DNA from: Paraktedonobacter sp964250225
GTDB taxonomy: Bacteria; Chloroflexota; Ktedonobacteria; Ktedonobacterales; Ktedonobacteraceae
Assembly (NCBI GenBank): GCA_964250225.1
Contig: CAXUEY010000004.1
Coordinates: 9,999-73,998, forward strand
Length of the DNA stretch: 64,000 bases
Direction: 5' to 3'
Shown here: positions 18,901-25,899 of the stretch, piece by piece
Position numbering within the stretch: the stretch's first letter is position 1
Layout: each line of letters begins with the position of its first letter
Notes under the pieces: generated by a model
The model's database searches: none
What the model was told of the DNA's origin: nothing
Seen by the model: only the letters and a program-made list of their open reading frames with translations
Program-made: the position numbers and the translations under genes

Positions 18901-21166
18901 CGAGCGACTGGTAGAAGAGTTGCAGCCAGCACGAGATCTGAGCCACAATCCACTCTTCCAGATCCTCTTCGTTTTGCAAAATGCTCCCCTAAGAATTGCG
19001 GAGCTTCCAGATTTGAAGGTAGATCCCCTTCGTATCGCGAGAAAAACGGTTCAGTTCGATCTTACACTCGATCTTACCGAAACGCCACAGGGATTGGAGG
19101 GATGTTTTGAGTACAGGACGGATTTGTTCGAAGCAGCTACCATGCAGCGCATGGGCGCCCATTTACATATGCTCTTTGAGAGCATGTGTCACAACCCAGA
19201 TTGCGAAATAGGCAAAATCGCGTTTATGAGTACGAATGAGCGCCGTCAACTCCTGGTTGAATGGAATACTACCCGGGTTGATTACGCAATGGAGCGATGT
19301 ACCCATCAGCTCTTTGAAGCACAGGCGGAACGTATTCCTGAGGCCCTGGCCCTGATCTTTGAGGAAAAATGCCTCACCTATTACGAACTCAACCATAAAG
19401 CGAATCAACTGGCTCATTACTTACGAATACTAGGGGTGGGGCCAGAGGTGCTGGTGGGTATCTGTGTGGAGCGCTCGATAGAGATGGTGGTAGGCTTGCT
19501 CGCTGTGCTCAAAGCAGGAGGAGCCTATGTGCCATTGGACCCGGCCTATCCCAAAGACCGCCTGGCATATATGTTGCAAGATAGTCAGGTAGCTGTTCTG
19601 CTGACCCAGAAACGGCTGGTAGCGCAACTTCCTGCGCATCAAGCCAGCCTGGTGTGCTTGGATGCCGACTGGCGCCGTATCGCAGAGCAAACTGGCACAA
19701 ATATGCATAGTGAAGCTACATTGGAAAACGCAGCCTATGTCATCTATACCTCTGGCTCGACTGGCAAACCAAAGGGGGTGGTCGTTCAACATAACTCACT
19801 TCTACAGCTCATTTTCGCGTATCACGAAGCGTTTGGCGTTACCTCGGACGATAAGATGACCCAACTCGCAGGTCTGAGCTTTGATGCAACGGCTCTGGAG
19901 ATATGGCCCTGTTTGACAGCAGGCGCGGAACTGTATCTGGCAGAAGAAGAGGTACGGCTCTCTCCAACTGCGCTGGTCCTCTGGTTGGCCAAACGGGGTA
20001 TCACTATCAGTTTCTTACCAACGGCGTTAGTTGATATGATAGTGACGCGCCCCTGGGCTGAAGGGAGTCGGTTGCGTTTGATGCTTACAGGGGGAGATCA
20101 GCTTCATCACGCCCCTGCTAAGGAGGCTCCATTTGCGTTGGTTAATATGTATGGCCCAACGGAGAACACTATTGTGGCAACCTGGGCGGTTATCCCACCA
20201 GACCAGCAGGAGGAGCGTTTACCGGTAATTGGACGAGCCATAGCTAATACCCAGGTGTATGTGCTCAGCCAGGCTGGTGAGCCTCAGCCTATCGGGGTAC
20301 CAGGAGAGCTTTTTCTGGGAGGACTCAATCTCGCGCGAGCTTATCTGAATTGTCCCGATCTGACGGCAGAGAGCTTTCTACCAGATCCATTTAGCGGACG
20401 AATAGGGGCGCGCCTCTATCGCACCGGCGATATTGTACGTGCTCTGCCAGATGGCAATCTGGAATTTCTTGGACGGCGCGATCACCAGGTCAAGATCCGG
20501 GGATTTCGTATTGAGTTAGGAGAGATCGAATCCGCCCTTGTTCAGCATCCAGCCGTGCAAGAAGTAGCTATAGATGTGAAAAAAGATCAAGCTGGAGATA
20601 AATGTCTTGTGGCTTATCTAGTAGTAGAGCGGTTAGCAGCCCTGACTTCCCGTGAATTGCGTAGATATTTGCAGGAGCGGCTGCCTGACTATATGCTTCC
20701 GTCTGCTTTTGTGCTGTTGGATGCTTTGCCTCTCACGGCCAATGGTAAGGTGAATCGCTCCCTGCTTCCAGAACCTCAATTTGAGAGAACACAACAGGAT
20801 GCGTTGTTCGTTGCTCCCCGTGATTTGGTTGAGAGCGCACTCGGAGAAATCTGGGCGCAAGTTCTTGGCATAGCTCAAATCAGCATTCATGATAATTTCT
20901 TCGAAATGGGGGGGCATTCTCTGCTTGCTACCCAGGTGGTGTCCCGTATCCGAGACATCTTCGACGTAGACATACCTGTGCGCAGCCTTTTTGAAACACC
21001 TACTATCGCCTCCCTGGCCCCAACAATAGCGCAGAGGCATGCCTGGGAAACAGACAATGAAGCGTTCCTTCAACTTTTAGTAGAGCTAGAGGAGCTGTCC
21101 GAGGAGGAAGTAAGGACCGTACTTGCTCATGAAATGCCTCTAACTGACAAGGAGCAGATCTCATGA
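15956..21166 (+). CDS. Bimodular NRPS, A(Ser)-PCP-C-A-PCP
   Basis: The ATG at 15956 has CTGGAGGA 5 bases upstream and is preferred to in-frame starts that overlap the kinase gene. The 1736-residue protein begins with a C-to-A linker (LHRNWNAT, then CLHQHFEMQVERTPEA) but no C domain. Order: A1 (about 45-530), PCP1 (GGDSL, Ser596), C (HHLVADG from His788), A2 (about 1100-1590, YTSGSTGKPKG), PCP2 (GGHSL, Ser1655), then a short acidic tail. The A1 pocket by eye is D-V-W-H-I-S-L-I-E, a clear serine code. A2 reads D-A-L-F-L-G-M-I-V, hydrophobic and nearest to leucine. No epimerase, methylase or thioesterase is fused. The DNA looks more AT-rich than the operon before it. Confidence 0.93.
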   Translation: MRKQSADSIKISEKHSIEQLSCTQVELQLLHRNWNATQQQFPNQCLHQHFEMQVERTPEAIALVFEEQQLTYRELNQRANQLAHYLRAQGVGPDTLVGICIERSLEMVIGLLGILKAGGAYVPLDPRYPQERLTFMLRDSQIALLLTWQGFFEWNSGADLQNVLQGVQIFCLDTQWDQLALASQENLLNLTCPANLAYMIYTSGSTGRPKGAMNTHAGIGNRLYWMQNVYHLTDADRVLQKTPFSFDVSVWEFFWPLLVGACLVVAQPEGHRDSAYLISVIASQQITTLHFVPSMLRVFLEEPGLETCASLRQVICSGEALPFDLQERFFARSQAVLLNLYGPTETAIEVTFWECQRASDLQMVPIGRPIANMQIYLLDVAGQPVPVGEVGEIYIGGVGVGRGYFRRPDLTAERFLPNPFGSQPGERLYRTGDLGRYLPDGNVEFQGRLDHQVKIRGFRIELGEIETALAQHPAVGEAAVVARENTGTGQHLVAYLVAKQSPLPSSWELRAYLHGRLPAYMVPSVFVLLEALPLTPNGKMDRKALLALHEPEQEVRRDYAAPRTFLEEAIIGIWSEVLGKKQIGIYDNFFEIGGDSLLATQVLSRIADVSQRKLSLRLFFNTPTVAGLAEQIEKSAQTASGVSTFILPAVSDGRPPALSVAQQRLWMLEQLAPGTAMYTLPLALQLIGSLHSMALEQSLNEIVRRHGALRTSFLVVDGHPVQMIVPTLHLDLQRIDLSCLSKEEQRTEISQLMSQEAEQPFDVSRGPLVRARLLQLAQQEHVLLFCMHHLVADGWSIGVLLRELIALYHAYSQRLPSPLPELSIQYADFALWQRERLVAGILEKQLAYWRKQLADAPTLLQLPTDHPRPAIQTFHGATVSFTLSPQLTQALKTLSQQQGVTLFMTLLAAFQVLLFRYTGQEDIVIGTPIAGRTHRQTEDLIGFFVNTLVLRTDLSGNPSFRSLLKRVREVALDAYAHQDVPFERLVEELQPARDLSHNPLFQILFVLQNAPLRIAELPDLKVDPLRIARKTVQFDLTLDLTETPQGLEGCFEYRTDLFEAATMQRMGAHLHMLFESMCHNPDCEIGKIAFMSTNERRQLLVEWNTTRVDYAMERCTHQLFEAQAERIPEALALIFEEKCLTYYELNHKANQLAHYLRILGVGPEVLVGICVERSIEMVVGLLAVLKAGGAYVPLDPAYPKDRLAYMLQDSQVAVLLTQKRLVAQLPAHQASLVCLDADWRRIAEQTGTNMHSEATLENAAYVIYTSGSTGKPKGVVVQHNSLLQLIFAYHEAFGVTSDDKMTQLAGLSFDATALEIWPCLTAGAELYLAEEEVRLSPTALVLWLAKRGITISFLPTALVDMIVTRPWAEGSRLRLMLTGGDQLHHAPAKEAPFALVNMYGPTENTIVATWAVIPPDQQEERLPVIGRAIANTQVYVLSQAGEPQPIGVPGELFLGGLNLARAYLNCPDLTAESFLPDPFSGRIGARLYRTGDIVRALPDGNLEFLGRRDHQVKIRGFRIELGEIESALVQHPAVQEVAIDVKKDQAGDKCLVAYLVVERLAALTSRELRRYLQERLPDYMLPSAFVLLDALPLTANGKVNRSLLPEPQFERTQQDALFVAPRDLVESALGEIWAQVLGIAQISIHDNFFEMGGHSLLATQVVSRIRDIFDVDIPVRSLFETPTIASLAPTIAQRHAWETDNEAFLQLLVELEELSEEEVRTVLAHEMPLTDKEQIS

Positions 21167-22596
21167 GCGATCTTTCTCAGCGTATCGCGGCTCTTTCTAC
21201 CGAGAAGCGTGCATTCTTACTTCAACGGCTTCAACAACAAGAACACAAGCTTCGTTTGCCTCTTGTACGCAAGATACATGAAGGGATGGCACCTCTTTCA
21301 CTAGCGCAACAGCGGCTGTGGCTATTGGAACAGTTGGCACCAGAAACTGCCGCGTATACCATCCCTTTGGCTTTCCAATTCAAGGGGCCACTTCATATCA
21401 CGGCTTTAGAACAGAGCTTGAATGAAATCATTCGGCGCCACGAAATTCTACGTACAAGCTTTGCCCTGGTGGGCAACCGCCCGGCCCAAATAATTGCGCC
21501 AGACCACCAGCTTGAGTTTGCCCGAACCGATTTACAGGAGATCTGCGGTGACGAACGAGAGCATTACGTACATCGACTCATGAATCAGGAGGCCAGGTAT
21601 GTTTTTGACCTTCGTCAAAGCCCACTCATACATGTACATCTTTTGCGGATGGCAGAACAGGAACATATTCTGCTCTTGAATATGCATCATCTTGTGTCAG
21701 ATGGTTGGTCGGTCGGCGTCTTGTGGCACGAACTCACCGTCCTCTATCACGCTTTTCTACACAGTCAACCCTCACCCCTGCCGCCGCTGGCTATCCAATA
21801 CGCTGACTTCGCCCGTTGGCAACACGAGAGGCTCGCCGCTGGCTTCCTGCAGCCCCAGCTTGCTTATTGGAAGCATCAGCTCATCGGCGCTCCGACTTTG
21901 CTTCAGCTCCCTACCGACCACCCCCGCCCAACTCGACAAACCTTCCACGGGGCAAGTGTTCCGGTGTGCGTCTCTGCACCCCTGACTGATGCCTTGAAAC
22001 ACCTGGGCCAGCAGCAGGGCGTCACCCTGTTTATGATCCTATTGGCTGCCTTCCAGGTGCTTCTCTCAGGCTACAGTGGCCAACAAGATCTCATGGTGGG
22101 CACTCCAATTGCTGGCCGAACCCAGCGGCAGACCGAAGACCTCATCGGTTTTTTTGTGAATACGCTGGTGTTGCGCACCGATCTCTCTGGCGACCCGCGT
22201 TTCTCGGAGCTGCTCAGCCGTGTCCGAGATGTCGCGTTGGAGGCCTACGCCCATCAGGAGGCGCCGTTTGAGCGCATTGTTGAAGAGGTGTTGCCCAGAC
22301 GAGACCTCAGCCATAATCCCCTTTTTCAAGTCATGTTCGCCCTGCAAAATGCTCCTCTGAAGGCGGCTGATTTGCCAGGTTTGCAAGTACAACCTCTTGT
22401 GATAGAAAGTACCATTGCCCAGTTCGACCTCACGCTCGATCTCAGCGAAACACCGCAGGGACTGGTGGGATGTCTCGAGTACAATACCGATTTATTTGAG
22501 GCTGCTACAATTACGCGTATGGCAGGCTACCTGCAAGCGCTGTTAGCAACTATTAGCAATGATCCAGATCAGCCTATCAGCATGTTGGCTTGTTGA
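21163..22596 (+). CDS. Terminal stand-alone NRPS condensation domain
   Basis: Coupled to the previous gene by ATGA, this 477-residue protein has a short N-terminal helix (about 1-30, possibly a docking part) and one C domain: LSLAQQRLWLLEQLAP (C1), MHHLVSDGW (His175, C3), YADFARWQHERL (C4), IGFFVNTLVLRTDL (C5), HQEAPFERIVEE (C6). It ends at PISMLAC, where a C-A linker would normally begin. No A, PCP or TE follows. It could release the peptide from PCP2 by condensing it with a soluble amine, such as the aminocyclitol, or be the stump of a deleted module. It is very close to the C domain of the preceding protein, suggesting a local duplication. Confidence 0.9.
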   Translation: MSDLSQRIAALSTEKRAFLLQRLQQQEHKLRLPLVRKIHEGMAPLSLAQQRLWLLEQLAPETAAYTIPLAFQFKGPLHITALEQSLNEIIRRHEILRTSFALVGNRPAQIIAPDHQLEFARTDLQEICGDEREHYVHRLMNQEARYVFDLRQSPLIHVHLLRMAEQEHILLLNMHHLVSDGWSVGVLWHELTVLYHAFLHSQPSPLPPLAIQYADFARWQHERLAAGFLQPQLAYWKHQLIGAPTLLQLPTDHPRPTRQTFHGASVPVCVSAPLTDALKHLGQQQGVTLFMILLAAFQVLLSGYSGQQDLMVGTPIAGRTQRQTEDLIGFFVNTLVLRTDLSGDPRFSELLSRVRDVALEAYAHQEAPFERIVEEVLPRRDLSHNPLFQVMFALQNAPLKAADLPGLQVQPLVIESTIAQFDLTLDLSETPQGLVGCLEYNTDLFEAATITRMAGYLQALLATISNDPDQPISMLAC

Positions 22597-22890
22597 TCTC
22601 CCATTTTTGCGGAACACGAGGAATGAAAAATGAATGGCTCACTATTCACCACATTTTTAATGTGACAATCTATACATTTGTCTCCTTGCATAGATAAAAT
22701 GCTATTCCAGTGCTTTGGTTCCTCTATTGTAGAGTGTGGAGATGCATACCGTCAAGGCACGCGGAGAATTTGACCTGATGTGTTTTAATAGAGATACAGG
22801 CAGAAATGCGCAAAAATGCAATGTGGCTGAGCGCGAGATGGACGGGGCGCGGCTGGCTCGTCCCAGACATGATGAAAGAAGGAACAGGCC
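22597..22890. other. Intergenic region at the right end of the NRPS cluster
   Basis: This region contains a weak hairpin (CACATT-TTT-AATGTG near 22658) that could end NRPS transcription, and a promoter for the next gene. I see no RNA gene or riboswitch fold in it. Confidence 0.4.
22770..22798 (+). promoter_or_regulatory. Candidate promoter for hom
   Basis: TTGACC at 22770 and GATACA at 22793 are separated by 17 bases. The -35 is good and the -10 is weak. Transcription would begin about 85 bases before the hom start. Confidence 0.35.
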
Positions 22891-23919
22891 ATGATGAAAA
22901 CAGTGCGACTTGCGCTGGCGGGCTTTGGCGTGGTGGGACGCGGCTTTGTGGAGTTGCTGGACCGCAAACAGGAGTATTTGCGTCAGCATTTTGAGATCGA
23001 TGCGCGCCTGGTGGGTGTGGGCAACGCCAGCAGCGGCTTTATTTATCACGAAGATGGGCTGGATATTCCTACCGTGCTCGCACTGGGGGCTGCGCGGCGC
23101 CCCCTGAGCGAGTATGAGCACGCCCGCCATCGAGAGAGCATTCTGGAGGGCTTGCAGGTGGCCGACGCGCGCGTCCTGGTTGAGGCCACGCCCACCAACC
23201 TGCGCGATGCCGAACCGGGTCTGAGCCATGTCAGGACCGCTCTGCATTTGAGGATGCACGTTGTTACCGCCAACAAGGGACCGGGCGCGCTGGCAGGTGT
23301 GGAACTGCTCGCCCTGGCTCGGCAGCAGGGGGTGCAGTTGCGTATGGAATCCAGCGTGATGGCTGGTACGCCTGTCATCAGCACGATTCTGGAGGGTATG
23401 GCGGGAGCGCAGGTGCAGGCGGTGCGCGGCATCATCAACGGCACAACCAACTACATCCTCAGCGCGATGGCAGAGGGTCGCGAATATGCCGATGTGCTGG
23501 CGGAGGCGCAGGCGATGGGTTGCGCTGAGACCGATCCTACCGCCGATGTCGAGGGCTATGATGCGGTTGCTAAAACACTCATCCTGGCCGCACTGGTCTT
23601 CAATCAGCCACTCAAGCCGGAGCAGGTTGCGCGCCAGGGTATCACCGCGCTCAGTGTCACCGAGATGCATCAGGCCGCCAGCGAAGGGAAACGTATCAAG
23701 CTCATCGCCTCACTGCAACGCAACGGCGAGCAACTAGAGGCAAGCGTCACCCCGCAATCCTTGCCGCTGAGCGACCCCCTGGCCCGCGTGGATGGTATCA
23801 CCAACGCTCTGAGCATCCAGTCCGACACCCTCTCCGGAGTCACCATCATCGGTCCAGCCGCTGGTGGCATCGTCACTGCCCAGGGCATGCTCGCCGATGT
23901 CATCGCCTGCGCCCGCTAA
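22891..23919 (+). CDS. hom: Homoserine dehydrogenase
   Basis: This 342-residue protein reduces aspartate semialdehyde to homoserine on the way to threonine and methionine. The N-terminal nucleotide site is GFGVVGRG; further family motifs are VVTANKGP, GTPVISTILEGM, INGTTNYILSAM and DVEGYDAVAKTLI. It stops after the catalytic domain, so the C-terminal ACT regulatory domain of many bacterial enzymes is absent and threonine feedback through it is not expected. GAAGGAAC lies 8 bases before the first of two adjacent ATG codons. It has its own promoter candidate and is probably primary metabolism rather than part of the cluster, although homoserine is a possible NRPS precursor. Confidence 0.92.
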   Translation: MMKTVRLALAGFGVVGRGFVELLDRKQEYLRQHFEIDARLVGVGNASSGFIYHEDGLDIPTVLALGAARRPLSEYEHARHRESILEGLQVADARVLVEATPTNLRDAEPGLSHVRTALHLRMHVVTANKGPGALAGVELLALARQQGVQLRMESSVMAGTPVISTILEGMAGAQVQAVRGIINGTTNYILSAMAEGREYADVLAEAQAMGCAETDPTADVEGYDAVAKTLILAALVFNQPLKPEQVARQGITALSVTEMHQAASEGKRIKLIASLQRNGEQLEASVTPQSLPLSDPLARVDGITNALSIQSDTLSGVTIIGPAAGGIVTAQGMLADVIACAR

Positions 23920-23928
23920 CTTTTTTTT

Positions 23929-24089
23929 CAGCATTTTTGTGGGGGGGTTGGGGGGGGGGAAGCCCCGAAGAGCCAACAAAAAAAGATTTTTTTTTTATAT
24001 AAAAGANNNNNNNNNNCTAATTATTATGTCTCCTCATCCGCCGCGCCCGCCCCCCCCCCCCCCCCCCCCCCCCCCCCACAAAAATGCTG
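23929..24089. repeat. Inverted repeat with G/C homopolymers around a scaffold gap
   Basis: CAGCATTTTTGTGGGGGGG at 23929-23947 is the reverse complement of 24071-24089. Between the arms lie long G, A, T and C runs and 10 Ns. The repeat stands between two convergent genes, so a strong terminator-like hairpin may have stopped the sequencing. The homopolymer lengths should not be trusted. Confidence 0.6.
24007..24016. other. Assembly gap (10 N)
   Basis: Ten ambiguous bases. The true gap size is unknown. Confidence 0.98.
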
Positions 24090-24091
24090 TT

Positions 24092-25699
24092 TTATTTTCC
24101 CTCTCTACGAGCTTTTTCCATTTCTCTGAGATCGCGGCGCAGAATCTTCCCCGAAGCATTCTTGGGGATCGCCGTCACAATCTCCACCAGATGAACCTTC
24201 TTATAGCCAGCGAGTTTCCCATTGGCGAAGGTGATGATCTCGTCGGGCGTGGCTGTGTGGTTGGGGCGCAGCACAACAAAGCCTTTAGGCACTTCGCCCG
24301 CCTCTTCATCGGGGACGCCGATGACGGCGGAGTCCATCACGGAGGGATGCTCCATCAACAACGCCTCTATCTCGGCAGGGGCGATGCCAAAGCCCTTGTA
24401 CTTAATCATCTCTTTCTTGCGGTCCACGATATAGGTGAATCCATTTGCATCGACATGGCCAATATCACCAGTGTAGAGCCAGCCGTTGCGCAGCGATTGC
24501 GCGTTAGACTCCGGTGCCTTCCAGTAGCCCTGCATGACCTGGGGGCCGCTGATAATGATCTCGCCGTCCTCGCCGGGAGGCAGTTCGCGCTCACCAGTTT
24601 CGATATCGACGATTTTCTGGAACGTGTTGTTGACCGGCAGACCCACGCTTGACGGGCGTACCAGGGCTGTATTTTTGGGTTGGGCGTGTGTGAGAGGCGA
24701 GGTCTCGGTCAGGCCGTAACCCTGCACGACCTGCAGACCGGTTTTCTCTTCCAGACGGCGCGCGGGGTCCAGCGGCAGGGGGGCGGCGCCTGAGAAGACA
24801 TACTCCACCGTTTTCATCTTGTTCAGGTCCACAGGCGCGTTGGCCAGGGCCACAATGATTGGGGGTACCGCAAAATAGTAAGTCACGCCATACGTTGCGC
24901 ACATCTCCAACGACTGCACGAGGTCGAAGCGTTCCATCAAGACCTGTGTGCCTCCGCAGGCCAGGAAGCCTCCGGTGAGCATGACGCCATAGATATGATA
25001 GAACGGCAGGAAGATTAGCGCCACGTCGTTGATATCAGCTTGCAAGGCGGTGATGAATTGCAGGTTGTTCGCGACCAGGTTGCGGTGTGTGAGCATCACA
25101 CCTTTGGGCAGGCCAGTTGTGCCGGACGAGTAGGGCAGCGCTACCAGATCGTCGCTGCGGATCTCGACTTTGGGCGGCAGTTCAGGCGAGGATGTGCGCA
25201 GCAGTTTCGCCCACGGGATCGCCTGTGGCATATCCTCAGGCACGCTCTCACCGGTCACGATGATATGTTTGAGATTAGGAAGAGACTTCTGGCTGAGCAC
25301 CACTTGCAGGAGCGGTAGGAGTTCGCGCTGGATAAGGATCGCGCTGGCCTCGGCGTTCTCCAACTGATAGCCGACCTCGCGCTCTTTGTAGGCCGGGTTC
25401 ATCGGGCTGGAGATCAGGCCGATGCTGGCGGCAGCGATAAAAGTGACGGTATACTCTGGACGATTGGTGGTCAGGAGACAGATTTTCTCACCTTTGCGCA
25501 GACCGAGGTTGTAGAGACCATTGGCGAGAGCGTTGACCATCGAAATCATCTCGCGATAGGTGAACGAGAGATTGTGATAGACCATCGCGGTCCGGTCAGG
25601 CACGCGCGTGGCGGCCATACGCAGGAGGTAGTCATACGGTACATCAGGAAAGGTGAGTGGCGGACGGAAGAGTTCGGGTGAAACCATGTTTTCAGACAT
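24092..25699 (-). CDS. Acyl-CoA synthetase (4-coumarate-CoA ligase-like)
   Basis: This 535-residue ANL-superfamily enzyme activates a carboxylic acid with ATP and transfers it to CoA. Visible motifs: YSSGTTGLPKGVMLTHRN (phosphate loop, near 193), YGLTETSP, GWLYTGDIGHVDANGF, VDRKKEMIKYKGFGIAPAE (hinge), and PKNASGKILRR with the catalytic lysine. No carrier domain is attached. Its stop codon lies just beyond the homopolymer gap and is intact. It resembles medium/long-chain or aryl-CoA ligases; the acid cannot be deduced. It converges with hom and is unlikely to belong to the NRPS cluster because it has its own promoter and opposite direction. Confidence 0.92.
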   Translation of the reverse strand: MSENMVSPELFRPPLTFPDVPYDYLLRMAATRVPDRTAMVYHNLSFTYREMISMVNALANGLYNLGLRKGEKICLLTTNRPEYTVTFIAAASIGLISSPMNPAYKEREVGYQLENAEASAILIQRELLPLLQVVLSQKSLPNLKHIIVTGESVPEDMPQAIPWAKLLRTSSPELPPKVEIRSDDLVALPYSSGTTGLPKGVMLTHRNLVANNLQFITALQADINDVALIFLPFYHIYGVMLTGGFLACGGTQVLMERFDLVQSLEMCATYGVTYYFAVPPIIVALANAPVDLNKMKTVEYVFSGAAPLPLDPARRLEEKTGLQVVQGYGLTETSPLTHAQPKNTALVRPSSVGLPVNNTFQKIVDIETGERELPPGEDGEIIISGPQVMQGYWKAPESNAQSLRNGWLYTGDIGHVDANGFTYIVDRKKEMIKYKGFGIAPAEIEALLMEHPSVMDSAVIGVPDEEAGEVPKGFVVLRPNHTATPDEIITFANGKLAGYKKVHLVEIVTAIPKNASGKILRRDLREMEKARREGK

Positions 25700-25752
25700 A
25701 GCCGGAGTCCTTTCTGACTCAACTGTGAGTACTGCCGACGTTATTGATGTGT

Positions 25753-25782
25753 AGAATACTCCATTCTTCCCTCCGAGGTCAA
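25753..25782 (-). promoter_or_regulatory. Promoter for the acyl-CoA synthetase gene
   Basis: On the minus strand, TTGACC (25777-25782) and TATTCT (25753-25758) are separated by 18 bases. The start codon is about 50 bases downstream. Confidence 0.55.
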
Positions 25783-25834
25783 GAAAAACTGGCTATCTGT
25801 CATTTTTGGGGAGAAATGTATGCATAATGACCTG

Positions 25835-25879
25835 AAAAAAGAAGAGAGGGCACGCGCCGCCAGCCCTCTCTTCTTTTTT
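25835..25879 (-). terminator. Rho-independent terminator after the binding-protein gene
   Basis: A 16-bp perfect stem (25835-25850 with 25864-25879) has a 13-base loop. Its arms are A6-rich on one side and T6-rich on the other, so it can work in both directions. It lies 20 bases after the stop of the minus-strand solute-binding protein gene. Confidence 0.85.
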
Positions 25880-25899
25880 CGTATAGCCGGTATTCCTGC

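Noticed and set aside
22891..23919. Homoserine dehydrogenase as a cluster gene
   Set aside because: It has its own promoter candidate and nearly 300 bases of spacing; it fits primary metabolism, although precursor supply is not excluded.
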